Positions 11,232 to 24,630 of a DNA stretch of 64,000 nt are shown piece by piece. A model generated the notes under the pieces. That model was not told the DNA's origin. It made no database searches and saw nothing but the letters and a program-made list of their open reading frames with translations. The first letter of the stretch is position 1. Every line of letters starts with the position of its first letter. Origin of the DNA: Hymenolepis diminuta (lineage: Eukaryota; Platyhelminthes; Cestoda; Cyclophyllidea; Hymenolepididae); assembly GCA_900708905.1 (NCBI GenBank), contig CAADRB010000033.1, forward strand, positions 478,250 through 542,249, read 5' to 3'. Made by a program: the position numbers and the translations under genes.

Positions 11232-11532
11232 AAAAGCAGATGGATGTCTCCGTACGCCCTCTGGACCATCCTGCGCACGCCATTCAAAGGCTCTGTGCAG
11301 TTATTGCACAATGGTGGAATTTTTGGCTGCTGGATTTTTCCATTGCACGGCGCACCATTGCTTAGGTGACCTGGAGAACAAAACTATTCGGTATAACCCC
11401 ATATTGACGTCGCGCTTAGCACGAACTCCCAATCAGCATGCACGCATGAGGGCTGTAACTCCCGGAGACAATGGTTCCTACCATCCGGCCTTCAAGTAGC
11501 TAGATTACAGGCACATGTCGCCACGCTCAGCC
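11232..11532 (-). ncRNA. RN7SL: 7SL RNA (signal recognition particle RNA)
   Basis: RNA scaffold of the SRP, which targets secretory ribosomes to the ER. The predicted transcript runs from GGCTGAGCGTGGC at 11532 to a TTTT terminator at 11235-11232, about 301 nt; metazoan 7SL is about 300. The Alu domain carries GTGGCGACATGTGCCTGTAA and TAGCTACTT, matching the conserved 5' hairpin loops. Later come GTGCTAAGCGCGACGTCAAT and ATATGGGG. Helix 6 is CACC-UAAGCAAU-GGUG with a GNAR-type loop, and the helix 8 region keeps AGCAG. Helix 5 is supported by long-range pairing: TGTCTCCG (5' side) with CGGAGACA (3' side), and GCCCTC with GAGGGC. Intact pairing, length and terminator argue for a functional gene rather than a pseudogene. 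The Alu-like appearance of the sequence follows from Alu's descent from 7SL. Confidence 0.93.
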
Positions 11533-14500
11533 AAAATATGTGACCAGTGCAGCCCAACTTAGTTTAACTTCGGTAATCGAGCGAAAACCGGTGCTCTCTG
11601 TGTGGTATATTCTTTATATATGATAGTGATATTTATGCGATACTTAACACTCCACGTACAATTTAACGAGAAAACAAGTCCACCAGGAAAATACAGAATC
11701 ATATTTTCTGAAATGAACCAAATCCAGCCGTTTAATAATATAATCACAATCCCGTGAGATCCTTTAATATATTAAACATTATTGATGATTTTGGGAAATT
11801 TAGGAATCATCATGAAATTTCGACTTTAAACTGGCAATTGCAGTTGCTTCATCTTTTAGCAAACGTGAAATTTCTTGGTGCCCGGTTAGCGGACAAGTAA
11901 TGACTCATCGTAAATGATCCACTTGGATGAAAAGGTATTAATCTACCAAATAATTTTCCTTCTTTCTGCGTGACTTACGATACTAAGCCTATTTTTCCTC
12001 CACTACACGTGAGAATGCTAACTATAATTCCTTCTTTAATTGAAGCAAAAAATATTCCTTTTATACCTCTTGATTTAAAAAATTGGCTTTTCTGCATTTC
12101 CGCGCCACAGACATGGGCGGTAATCTAATATTTCTAACAAAATCAATTTGATTTATCTCTGTAGAAAGCGCTAAATCCGTAAAGAATGGAATAAAACTTC
12201 GAGCGGAGATAAAAAGAGTCGAAGAACACACATCAATTTTCACATAAATTTGGAAGATACTAAAGAAGCACTAATCCCGAATAAAGTTACTTTAATGATC
12301 TAGTTGGGTTAGGCTAACAGAACAATAACCTTTTTCAATATCAGAAGATCAAGATGTTGAGACAGACTAGTGACATACTGGACGACTATAGATGAAAGAG
12401 AGAGAAGTGAAGGAGACAGGAATAGTTGGAAGCAGAGAGCTGAGTAATACTTCACAACTGCATGCTAAATAGCGAAATTATGAAAATATGAAAGAGTGAA
12501 GTAGGAAGGCAGTAGTTTGGTCTGTTTTATGCATTTCACGATTAATCGAGAACGAATGTCTTGTCAATATGTTCAAATGTGACAATTAGGTCAAACGAAA
12601 CTAAAAATCACCGCCTTACGCGTAGTACAACACATCTGAAGGACAATTTAGAGAACACATAATCGTACAAATCCTTCGATCACCCGACATTACCTAATTA
12701 AAGTTAATATAAAATCTGCCTTGAAAAGCTGTAAGTTAATGACAAATTTTAATCTCCAAGGGGTGCTTTAGTCTTGAAATTAACCAACTCATTATATGAC
12801 TTAATTTCAAATGCCGTTATCTTGCCTCTAGCTTGTGGGATCATCAGTCTTTTGATCAAAATGGAATAACTTTACAAAAACAAATAACTGAAATAAGTTC
12901 TCTAGGGTCTTTTTTTAAAATCTATTTCTTTAATAATAGATTTAGTGATTACTTAAATAGTCCATTATCTCGAACTATTCAAAATATACAGCAAATATTT
13001 ACAAATTATGTTTACATTCAATTGTTCAATCCTGATAAAAGTCTTCCATAGCTTTGGGATTTACACAGGCTATTTCTATAAACCGCCTTTTAGCTCATAC
13101 ATTCCCGTCGCCATATTTGACTTAAACTGTCATTTTCTGACACTAAATGCATCATTGAGAAACAATTGATAGTATTTTCCGACTTACTTTCCGAAAAGAG
13201 TGTCACTATTCATGGCTATTAAATGGAATTATTAAAGAGCAGTTGTCTTTCTGTTAGATTTTGAATCCGACACCCCAATCTACTTGTCTGGCGATTGAAC
13301 TAGTCTTCAAAGGGATAAACTTTCCAAAGTCATATCAAGAACACATTACGAAGTAATGCGGATAAGTTAATCGTATTCTACCATTTCTCCATTTGACCAT
13401 TAATAACCGATGTCATCAGGCATCACTAATATCTACAGCCTTCGGATTTGAAATATTATATATATTATAGAAACGTTATTTTGAAACTATGCATATTCTA
13501 TGTAACGCTTTTAGAATGCCAAACTCACTATTGGAACGATAAGAAAAGTAGCGAGATTGAAAGCTTTGATCATTACAATAATTCCTTTTCAAAAAGCATT
13601 AAAAAATTAAATGTCAGGCAATCAATGGGTGTGGAGGCTTGCCAAAATCCATGCCCACTCTCAAAATAACTACCATCTGGGGGCGTCGGTCGCACTGGAC
13701 GTATTGGTACATTTCCGACCTTGGTGCTTTGGGTTTCTGACAACAGGACGACAGCTTGCGCCTAATCTTTAATTACATCACACATAAGACACTCGCCGTA
13801 CTATTAAATCTGGAATAGCTACCTCACCAATGAACGACAATGTACGTTCGCGGTCCTTTTATTAATATTAAACAATAATTTCAAAAATATTATATTTCTT
13901 AAATTCTTTTATGAACGCGCATTGGTCTTACATAAAATAAAGGTAAGCATAAATGCAATTATAAATTTACAATAAATAAAATTTTGCTTTCAGTTTTTAA
14001 AGGAAATTTATAAAAATATTACAATTAAATACCAAGATGTTCTTTTAATGAATTAATATTTTGTGTTGTAATATATTATTATTATCATTCATGTTGTATA
14101 TTTCATAATTAAATGCTTCGATTGGTTTTGCAATTGCAAGTGCTCTGCACTGAATTAGGACTTAAAATGTTTTACAATAAATAATATCTCATATTCTACA
14201 ATAATTATCGCTGTATTTCGAGGCAATATTCACCGAACATTTTAGTCGGCATTTGTTTAGCCGAAGTAAGATAAAATTATGCATGAATCTTGTAATATCC
14301 AATTTACAATCGTTTGTATTACGGGCTAAGTAATAATTACAGATGATTTTATTTGCTGATTCTACTTCACCGATTTTAACGTTTGTACTAGAAAATTTCG
14401 AGAGTAAATAATAACACTGGATAATTTCGATAAATTATGACATAATTATAGAAATTAGGGGTTTATAAATGTTTGGTTTACTAACACATGCAAATTTTGG

Positions 14501-16220
14501 ACATTTCCTTATCATAAAAGTTATGCAAGACCCTTTTTTGTTTAACGAGACTATTTTGACAATATTTATAGATATTTATAGCGAATGAATGCTTACGTTG
14601 TTCTAATCGCCCCAATTAACGTTATTTAATGTAAAATACGCAACGGGCCCAGACAATTAATTAAGAATTAGACAAAAGTTCATTAAATCACTTATAATTT
14701 TTAATCACCATAAAATTGATGCTGAAGCCATTGATCGTCTATCAGTTGTCTAATTATGTCCATATTTGTAATGCTTTGTATTTGGCAAAGAATTTGAAAA
14801 TAAAGCAGAATATTTTTAACTCTCAAAATATTTCCCAAATCTGAATGCAATAAAATAAACGGAATAGCGGCAGTTGGCAAAACCTGCGCTGACTAACGCG
14901 GCTGCAAAAATGGAAATTTTTGGGGGGAGAGACATTGTCATTTGGTGAACAAACTTGGCTGAAGGACAAGCAAACGTTGAAAATGCATAATTCGGGTAAA
15001 ATTAAATCAATAAATTGTTATTTAATTTTTGTACCATGCCTCTAATTGTAATAGTATTTTTATAGATTAATAAAGCAGTACCTGTTTTGAAGCAATTAAT
15101 AAAACAATTAACTGATGCTACGAATAAGAAATTACTCATTCGTGGCACATGATGATTCACCTTATTTATTGATCAAGACTTTCAAATTCGAAAAGACCAT
15201 ACATTCCGAAATCAGAGTAAATGAAACCATTTTAGTTATTGGGCGTTTTGGGATAAAAAAAGTAATATTTTTTGCAACATCGTTCATATCTTTAAAAAAT
15301 TTTATTGACTGTCATTATTTACGTGAAGCGGGTGGAACCGCTCATATTAACAAAGTCGAAAATAACCTTGTAATGAAATTTTCGAAGTTGAAAGAGTAGA
15401 AAAGATGAGAAAGTAAATAAACGGGAGTTTGAATAGGAATGTTTAATAAAAAGCTGCTTTATGACTCGTAAGCTTATTCTCCACAAAACAAAAAATTCAA
15501 ATATTTTTTTCTGATATTTAGGGCAAAATTTGATCAATATTTGGTGTTTGATCGCGTAATAAGAAATACAGATTATAAGGAATATCAATTCATGCCTAAT
15601 CGAACCATCAAGAAATGTCGAAAATGAGATAATTAAACAAAATCTTCTTCATTTCTTTTCTTTATATCTGGTTTCATTAGACTCTTTTTCCGCCACAAAA
15701 TATTACTTTTATCTTCTGTGAGTCGCAACCATAAAGCAGTTTTTTAAATCGCTTCATTGTAGGGGTTATAAACATCATGTTTCTGATTCAAGAAAGGTTT
15801 CATTTCAATGTCATCATTGGGCAATTGAAATAGTTCAATCTTTCTATTTCAAACGTGAAAGTTATTTAAGCTATTAAAAATCCGCTCCTGTTTCAAGAAC
15901 TCAGTATGTTTTATTATCAGAATTTTGTAATTACATGAGGATCATTCTCTCTATTAAATTTCCAAATGCTACTGTCCTTTTGTTTAAAATCTTCAAAAAA
16001 CTTCTAACACATATGCATTCATTTGTTCCAGATGTGCTTGTTAAAGCATTCTTAGCAGACTTGAAGATTTTCACAAATCAGAACCAAACACCAGCTGCAA
16101 CTACAGCCGGCCACCTGGTTCTAGCTTCAGGATATGCCGGCTTAGTAAAATCATAAAACCTGATTGGCTAATCAGGATGGTGTCCCCAGATGACCTCAAA
16201 TAGGCACATACACGTGGAGT
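11533..16220. other. Gene-free AT-rich stretch
   Basis: About 4.7 kb with no gene supported. The sequence immediately past 11532 should hold upstream Pol III elements of 7SL (ATATTTT lies directly upstream). A more GC-rich patch at 13620-13770 stands out from its surroundings but matches nothing I recognise. Confidence 0.5.
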
Positions 16221-16224
16221 CCCA

Positions 16225-16230
16225 TATATA
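16225..16230 (+). promoter_or_regulatory. Candidate TATA box
   Basis: TATATA in the context CCCATATATAGG, 88 nt upstream of the ATG of a short open exon ending in a perfect donor. It lies in a locally GC-richer patch (16080-16400) inside AT-rich DNA. Functional status is inferred. Confidence 0.35.
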
Positions 16231-16317
16231 GGTTTGGGTGTTTCACTCGGAAGCTTTTCTGACGGCTTTTTGTCAGGGCGCATTAGGATACGAGCACTTA
16301 TCTATCCAGAGAGGCCT

Positions 16318-16404
16318 ATGGAAAGAAATAAATTCTTTCAATATACTCAAATAGTTCGAAAGCAGTCTACTACCAGACGACGTCGTAGGCAGTCACGAGA
16401 AAAC
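16318..16404 (+). CDS. Candidate first coding exon, unknown gene
   Basis: A 29-codon open stretch starting ATG (MERNKFF) and ending in an Arg-rich run (TTRRRRRQSREN). It is followed exactly by GTGAGT, a strong donor, in phase 0. A TATA box lies upstream. No domain is recognised. Its phase is compatible with the F-box gene exon whose acceptor could lie at 24612/24613 (V-E-T-F-S-K-M in frame). It could therefore be an alternative 5' exon of that gene across an 8 kb intron, or the start of another gene, or a chance match. Confidence 0.3.
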
Positions 16405-19400
16405 GTGAGTCAACAACAAACCACAAATAATTTTAATTTTGATATTTAACTTAAACATAAAATGCTGCACAGCTCTCTACTAAGGAAGAATCATTATAAT
16501 TTTGTAAATTTTATGCAAACTTTTCTTTTCTTGTGTAGCTCTCAATTTATTTATAGATGATTGAAAGAACACCTGTTTTAATATTGTTGGATCTGATGGT
16601 ACTTAAAGTTAAACCAGTCAAGTGACTTTCAAATGTTCAGAATTTCTCCGGTACTAGCTTAAAAGGTCTTAATATGGATTTAACAGAATGAAATTCCTCA
16701 GGGCATTCGGTTAAATGAAAATGATCTTGAAAATCTAGGTCATTGACCATTTAAAGAAAAGGACATTCTGTTTGAGTGAATAAAAGTAGAATATAATTTT
16801 TATTGTATATTGGTTCTGTTTTAAAAACTGCTATCTTTATTATTTGTGCGAATTCTAATGCAAAGTTTTTGTGAACTGAACCATATCTTATTGTTCTGAA
16901 AAATTCTGTTACCGTTTTCTAGTTTCTAGTTACATCCGTTCAGGTACGCTGGCGTTTTTTGTTCATAAATTTCCGCCTCAGCAAATTTTTGCGAATTCTT
17001 AATATTTACATTAACAACTTGAATGCAAAATTTATTCATTGATTTATTGAAAATACTCAGTATGGCACTCATAATTATATATTTGAACACGCAAGTATAA
17101 TTGTATTGGACTAGATTTAAATTTCCCAATGACTAAAGAATTTCTCCAACGAATATCTTCACATGTTGTAAAAATAATATATTTTTAAACATTTATGCAA
17201 ATTTATATATAAATATAATGAAATTTTACATTATTGCACCTGATTAATCACTAAATATAATCCTCTTCGGTTGGTATCTCTAGAAACATTAATTAAATCT
17301 GCATCTTCATTAAATGTATTCATCTTCATTTCCCTAAATCCACACGATTCAAATTTCCTTTTCTTGCTGATCATGAAATATGAAAAAGTTTCCGAAACTT
17401 TATATTATCTGTGAAAAATGGCAAAAATTATTCATAATAATTATAATCATTTCATAACAATACTGATGCTCCATGCTGAAATTAATGAACATTTACAATA
17501 ATTGTGAGATTTTTCTTGCATTTATTTGAGAACAGTTAAAACAACGACCTTTTAATTTGCATTTATAATCATTTAGCGAATTTATATTTTTGTATACAAT
17601 TCAAAATTTGAAAATAAAAAAAAAACAATAACTACTTGTGATTATTAACGAAATCTCGTAATAGATGCTAAAGATTATGTATTTGGTGATAAGGCATAAA
17701 ATTTTATATAAAAATATTTAAAACAAATCAAATGACAAGCTTATCGTACTGTAAGTAAATGATTTATTTATAATATTTGTCTTTTATCACCTACTTCAAT
17801 TCATATTAACACGAGCAAAAGGAAATGATTCTTGTAAGAAGAAAAGTGAGGAGAGAGGATTGAAGAGAAGTAGAGAACAAAGAAACTCTTTAATTCATTT
17901 GGACATAATATTTACAGCATTGATATCGTATATGTAATACCAAAATTAACTGCTAGTTTTTCTGCTGATCAAATGAACTCTATAATTAATTCCTTTAATT
18001 TTTGCATTTTGGTTGTTCATCTCGAACCACATCATATTCAGAGATCTCGAATGTAAAATATCAGATTTCGCTCCTGAGTAAGTCCATGTCCATGATTTTC
18101 TAAATCTATCACCGTTTGATTAATTGAGACCGTTGTTCACTACTTTTCCATAAATTTCTCTAAAATAGCAAAATAAACAGTTTAATTATCATTTATAATA
18201 ATACATACTAGTTAACATCACATGCAAACGGAAAAAAATAACAGCAAAAGAATTGTAAAAGATAAAATTACATTTGGAAATCTGGTTGGCAAAACAGATT
18301 TTCTCTTGTTAAAGATATTTAGAAATATAATGTTTTCAAAAATGCCCCATTTAATACAACAATCTCGAATAAACTTTGTTTATTTAAATCAATTTGAAAT
18401 TTATTTCTGGCATATTAAATTAACGAGATTTTCTACTAAACGTGGGGCACTAGAATGACATTTAATTTATAAAGTGTTTTTGACTAAACAGTCACATCGA
18501 AACTGTTGAGCTTCTTCTATTTTGTATGGGTAAACCATTCATCTCTGATCCCCGATTAATTGTTTAAAAAACATGCTTCAAACAGATTACAATTCAAAAT
18601 ATCTCTCATTAGGTGAAATATACTGGATTTCTTTCTCCTTTGTCATTTTTTAATAATAATGTTAGTGAGGCAAGAATGTCAAGGGTAGTTCAAAAGGGAA
18701 GAGAGGAAATGGGGGTAGAGTGAAGGAAAGATTTCACATCCAAGGATTCATTACATTCACATACAGTTTGCGAAGGTGAGGGGATAGAGAGAGAATAGGA
18801 GCGCAGAGATTGGCTAAAGACGATGTTTAAAATGAGCCTCTATTAGCGAGACACCATTCACATTTTATCTCCCCCTTTCTAACTTTCCCACTAGTCATTC
18901 TTTTCTCCTCCTTCCGATATGCACAGCATTCTAGATGTTGCGGAGAATGTACGAAGGTTCTCCTTCTATTCAGCAAATGATAAAACTCCGGAATTTGTGA
19001 GTTTCTGCCCTATTTGTGCTATGCTTATAAAGGAGAGAAACATGTGATAATATCAGCTAAACATCAACAAAAGGGTATTTTTTTCTTGTAGAGTAGGCTA
19101 AAGTGTACTTCTTTACTTCAATATTTTTGCCAGAAACTGTTTGGACAAATTTTCATCTTTTTCGTAATTATGTTATGCATGGGGTCATAGAAAGACCCAA
19201 TACATGTTCAAGCTGCATCTTAATTAATATACTCAAAATTTTTACTTTCTCATTAACCAAATAGTGTTTAATAGCGTTTATTTAATCTAAAATATGTATA
19301 CATTTTTGCCATGTATGGAGAATTTTTTAAATAAAGTAATATAGCTACGCCCAATTATCAAAACAGAATATCCCACTTCGTATTAATATATTTCAAAAGA

Positions 19401-21609
19401 TTGACAGAATTTCCAATTGAAAAAAAAATACAGCTTAGCAACCATTTAAAAGCAATAATTAAGTAAATTTATTTATATCAGTGAGTATTAGGTAAATTAG
19501 ATTATAATAGCATACAGAAATGGAATTAAAGAAGAAAATATGGTTATCTATAATTGTTTAGGTTTCCCTAGTCACCGTTTTCATAAATAGAAAATTTCCT
19601 CAGAAATAAAAAAACTTGACAGGTAATTGAATTTTGATTTTAATAATATTTTATCAGAAATATATAAAAAGGTTTCATTCAACATCTTGATATATTAGGA
19701 TTTGACAGTTTAACATCTGGCATAAATTCATGTCGAAAAGTTATGACTTTACGAACATCCACACAGTCCCTTTTCAATTTCCTTCTCTTGACAATTCCAA
19801 TTCCAATAAAATTTTCTGGGATTTTCATCTTCCAGATTAAGCACGATTTTGTTTACTTAAATTCTTTAGCCCATAACTGGGCCAAGTCACTGTACATTCT
19901 AAATGATTGGGGATTAGATTCAATCTAGATAATCAAGCAAAATTTATGGGTACTTTTGATAGATATGATTACATATAACTTACTGCAAAACGGTCAGTGA
20001 TTTTGTATTTTAAATAAATGTGTTAGTTATATTTGAATGGGAATAATACTTTAACTTTTTTAACCGCAAATAAATGAGATTTTTTCGCTTATAAAATTTG
20101 CTAAATATTTGTATGGGTGGCCCATTAATAAATTGCAAAAATATATAATATTTGAACGAGATTAAAATCTCACTTATTCCACTTCATTTTCTTATGCCAT
20201 TAATGTAAAATTCTAAAAGCTGATTTAAACAAAATTTCTAAACAAAAATAAACTGTAAAATAGGGCGTAACACTTTCCATATATGTTATACTTATATCAA
20301 ACTTTCCCCAGATTAAATATTTTACAGGACTTCTATAGTAATTTAATTATTTGGAGCTCATTTTAATCATTTTTAATAATGATTTTTGATTTATTTATCT
20401 TGGCATAAATTTGATTTCATGTTAGGTATGCACACGAATTTTCTGCATGAATCATGATATTAACTACGTTGTAAGTCGTCGTTTGGACATTTTTTGTTAT
20501 TGTCTACTATAAGTTGGGGTAACATTTTCATTTTAATGCATGCCTTCTGTTTTTTCGTTAATAAGCAGAAAAAACAGTTATATTTTAAAATATTTTTTAT
20601 TTAAGCGTCAATAAATGGTCATTTATTACAACGTCGACTTTATAAATTAAAAAATTCTAAAGTCTAAATTATTATTTTTTTCTAATTTTTAATTATTTTA
20701 ATCTTAAATTCAGTACAACTGACGAATTAAGTTAGGACTAGGAGGGGTAGATGTTTTGTTTAATCAGTTGGAAGGAAAGATCTATTTGAAATTTTAAGCA
20801 TTACCCAACTAGTTAAAATAAACATGAGACCTCTTGTTACATTTACCAAAAGAATGTAAAATATGGAACTTTTAGATTATTCCGACATGCAAATTTTATA
20901 AAGCATTAACTCAATATAGGTGTTTTTTACTAAAGTTATTTTTAAATTAGTGGAGTGTTTACTTTAAGAAATTTTGATCTACTAATAGTATTATCAAGTT
21001 ATTAATAATATTTGTGCTGAGTTAAATTAAAATTTCCAATTGTTTGTAGACAAGAGCAATTAAATTCACTTTACAAACATTTCAAATGGATTTTTAAAAC
21101 ACAAACGCATTGAGAAATCAATTAAACTCGAGTAATTTGACGTGTTATAGAACATTTTTTATCATTTTTGTGGTTATTTCAACCAATTATTCAAAGTTCA
21201 AAGAAATCTCCTAATACATTTTTTACAAAAATGAGCCCTATTCAACAAAATCGGGCCGATGTTTTATTCATTAAAATTAAACTGATTTGCTTTATAAAAG
21301 ACTGCATGATATCAATATTCGAATATGATATGAATCTACCACTTAATTAGTTGTCACGGTTACTAGTAACTTCATAGTGTAATATTTTTCTTTATCGGTT
21401 CTCTTAGGGGACTTTGACATAAGGAAAATATCTCACAAACGTGAATCCCCATCTGTGTAATGTATTAATACAAGAAATCAAAATTTATTTTGTTTCTATT
21501 TACAAAAATAAATCTTATCAAGTGGATCATTTATAATCAAGTCAGTCAAAAATATTTTTTAAACTCCACTCCGGATATAAGGATTGGATTCGTTTTCTGC
21601 TTATGTAAC
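16405..21609. other. Gene-free AT-rich stretch
   Basis: No supported gene apart from the candidate exon at 18919. Mostly low-complexity AT sequence, with a purine-rich patch at about 18660-18790. Confidence 0.5.
18919..18996 (+). CDS. Candidate 26-codon exon with strong donor, unknown gene
   Basis: ATG-initiated open stretch (MHSILDVAENVRRFSF...) ending TTT followed by GTGAGT, in phase 0. The local base composition is richer in G+C than its flanks. It could splice in frame to the acceptor before the F-box gene's first ATG (TTTAG at 24608-24612), which would extend that protein N-terminally. No cDNA-type evidence is available and no homologue is recognised. Confidence 0.3.
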
Positions 21610-21945
21610 TGTAATAACGTTGAGAAGGTCTATTGGGGCCACATCGATCGAATAGATGGAATAAGTCAAGTCACTCATATAGAGAGATCAGCTCGGAGGT
21701 GGCAGACAAGCCACCCCCCATTCATTAATTAGTAAATTAGGTTTATATACAAAACATTTCTTCGTTAGACGTCAGTCATGTCTCGTTGTCAGTGTCTCGG
21801 TGTGATGATCAACATCTGTCTAGATATCTATGTGCGAACACGCAAACACACAGCAGGACCACCTGTGGACACTCTAGTGGAGATCTTATTGCAAGTCAAT
21901 CATTTCTAATCGCCAGGTGTTGATAGGCATCTGCTGGCTATAGCA
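21610..21945 (+). mobile_element. Solo-LTR-like element, family A, copy 2
   Basis: Begins TGTAATAACGTTGAG and ends GGCTATAGCA, 336 bp, clearly homologous to the other family A copies throughout. Internal TATA-like TTTATATACAAAACATTTC. The ends are imperfect inverted repeats (TGTAATAAC against TGCTATAGC). No target duplication is seen: GTAAC before, TCTTC after. A GC-richer stretch to about 22300 follows, which could be internal retroelement sequence but is not shared with the other copies. Confidence 0.8.
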
Positions 21946-24612
21946 TCTTCCATCGAAATATGAGACATCAATCTTGGGGATCCGAGATTAACCCTTTGGT
22001 CTGTCATGGTCATGGTGTTGTCTGATGTCCGGTATTTGTTTGGCACAAGTTAAGGTCTCTTAAATTGAAAAACATATGAGACTTGTTTGGAGAAAATATT
22101 ATTTTCTCATATTTAGCACGTCTGTTCGTAGATTTGATCACCAGTTCGTCTTTATCGCCAGATCGACAAGGAGACGAGAGAAATGTCATCGAGTTTTGGT
22201 ACTACATGGGGGGTAATATCTTGATCTTTTCTTTCGCGTCGTTGCTCTACATCGGGAAATCACTAGCTGTTCGGAAGTTAGAGAGCTGTAAGACATAGAA
22301 ATAACAAAGCAACATGATGCCTGGTTACTGGGATCAGTTGCTAATACTCTACACTGTTTACGCTAATGCATATGATTAAGGTAATTTATTAAGTCACACG
22401 GTTGATTGGAAAGAATAAAAATAAAGGGCAAATTTCTCTTTTCCATCTGACATTTACCTTGATCATTACATTATATTTGTTATTTATACGAAATCGATTT
22501 TTTATTATAGATAATGTTTGATTTGAAATTAGGTTTTAGTCGATTGAACCGTTGAATACATTTAATTGGTTTATGGGCAGTAATTTTAGTGTCTGTGGCA
22601 TGGTAGATTTTATTTATAAATTATAAGTTTATTTGTCGGAAATAATAAAAGCTAAAGCATCAGACATCAGGTAAGTTAATTTTAGATGTATCCTGCATAG
22701 TCCTACGATTTTGACAAATATGACATTTATTCAATGGGAAAACATATTTCGAAATTGGGAGATTTCTATGTAGCCAAAGTTGTGATTGATGCCGCTTGTC
22801 TTTGGGGAATTATGAATTGAGCATTCAGTGGTATTCCTTTTAGTTTAACCTCAGCTGTAAAAGGCTCAAAGATAATGGTCACATATAGTAATTCTCTAAG
22901 ACAAAGGTTTATATTTTTCTGCGTTGTCGTAATCTAGGATTTTAAAAATCACTTTAATTTTGCTTGATAGCGAAAGAAGAAACTCAAAGGAATAATAAGT
23001 AACGGACATTTTGCCGTTGAAATTTTTGTCTTCTAATTGCAAAATATAAACCAGATGATTAGAGCTGAGAAGGTTAAACATAGAAGAGTTTACCGGAGCT
23101 CACTCGGGATAAAGCGTATTAAGCTACTGTTCAATTGTTACTGAGAGAATATTTTAAATAATGATTAAAATAAATAATCGTTTATTACTTGTTGTCTAAG
23201 TCTTATTTTAGTATATTTTCTAATTTGTAATAAACAACATTTTATACATTGTTTTTCTACTTTATCTAATTTTCTATTAATTATCTAGCATTACTAATTT
23301 AATATGATATGTATATGTACTTCTCATTTCCCAAATTTTGAAATAATTGTATGTTTTTATCAGAGATACTGACGTTCTTAATTATTCATTAGTATATTAA
23401 ACTTGTGTGAATTTTATGTATATTTTAATAATGTTGTAAATAACAGAAAAATGCAAATTCGTAAAACGCTGTCAGTTGTTTCCTTATGGATAGAAACTTT
23501 AAATTACGTTTCGATAACTATAATAGCATTAAAATCCTTTCCAGTTAATCACAATAACATTTGTTTTCAGTCAGCAAAATTAGTCCAGTTACAAATATTA
23601 TAATACAATTAATTTTTTTAAAATGGCGTCTCGTACATAAATTTTGTACCTGCATTTCCTACATGATGGAAGACGGTTATTATGCTTTGGATGAAAATTT
23701 TAATATATCAAATTTTACGATTTTAATTCGACAGCACAAAATTCTATTGTATACTTGTTTTTTAGCGCCCAGCAAAATGGATTTCATGGTACCAGTACTG
23801 GGTGAAATTGTGTCTTATCTAACAATTTTCCTTATAAATGAGCTTTGATTAGTTTGAAATTTCATTAAAATTGGACCCATTGAAAAGTGGGTAAAAATTT
23901 TGCTCAATGCTTTTTATTTTTATAATCGTTTTTTTATCCGCAACACAAGGAGTTCTGCAATGATGTATTTTTTAAATCATTAATAATTATTGTTTAGACT
24001 ACGATTCAATATTTATCTCGATATTCATAACAGTCTTCCTTTTAGACCGTTCTAGAGAGGCAATAAGTAAAACACTTGCCTAAATTACTATGCTAGTTGG
24101 GAAATATAAGTATTAAAACCTTCGGAAATATTTTTTCCGATACTCCCATTTCGGACAAAAAATACAAATCTTAAAATTGTCCTTAAATAAAAAAAACATA
24201 ACATCAAGAAACACAGTCTTATTTTCCCTTATTTTAGGTTTAGTTAAAAATATGAATTTAAGACCCAATAAACGTGTCAAAATGCATCCATTGTTTTAGC
24301 AAACATCCATATCAAATAAATTTTTGAAAACTTTGGGAAAATTTCCTTAGACATTACCATAGATTGTCAGACATGACTTCGGTATCCTACCGCAATGGAT
24401 ACACGTTGGTTTGTGAATTTAAGGAACAAGTAATCAAGGGCGAAGCGAAGTGTTAATTGACGTTCTGTCGTGGCCATTCGTACACGCATTGTCTCGCATG
24501 GTCTTATTGGTACGCACCTGAAGGTCGTAGATATTGGGAAAAGGGGTAACTAGCAGAGAAACAACAGTAGTAGCCGGTGCAGGAATACGGAAAAATAGAA
24601 AGCCTTATTTAG
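21946..24612. other. Gene-free stretch upstream of F-box gene
   Basis: No supported gene. The GC-richer part to about 22300 contains an ORF of 71 codons without an ATG start or splice context. The last part is AT-rich and should include the promoter and 5' UTR of the F-box gene. Confidence 0.45.
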
Positions 24613-24630
24613 GTAGAAACATTTTCAAAA

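Noticed and set aside
11311..11499. A 62-codon plus-strand ORF
   Set aside because: It lies entirely antisense to the 7SL RNA gene and is a composition artefact of the structured RNA.
11232..11532. Apparent primate Alu contamination (AGTAGCTAGATTACAGGCAC)
   Set aside because: The similarity continues through the whole 300-nt 7SL consensus, including the S domain that Alu lacks, and sits in flatworm-like AT-rich DNA. It is an endogenous 7SL gene.
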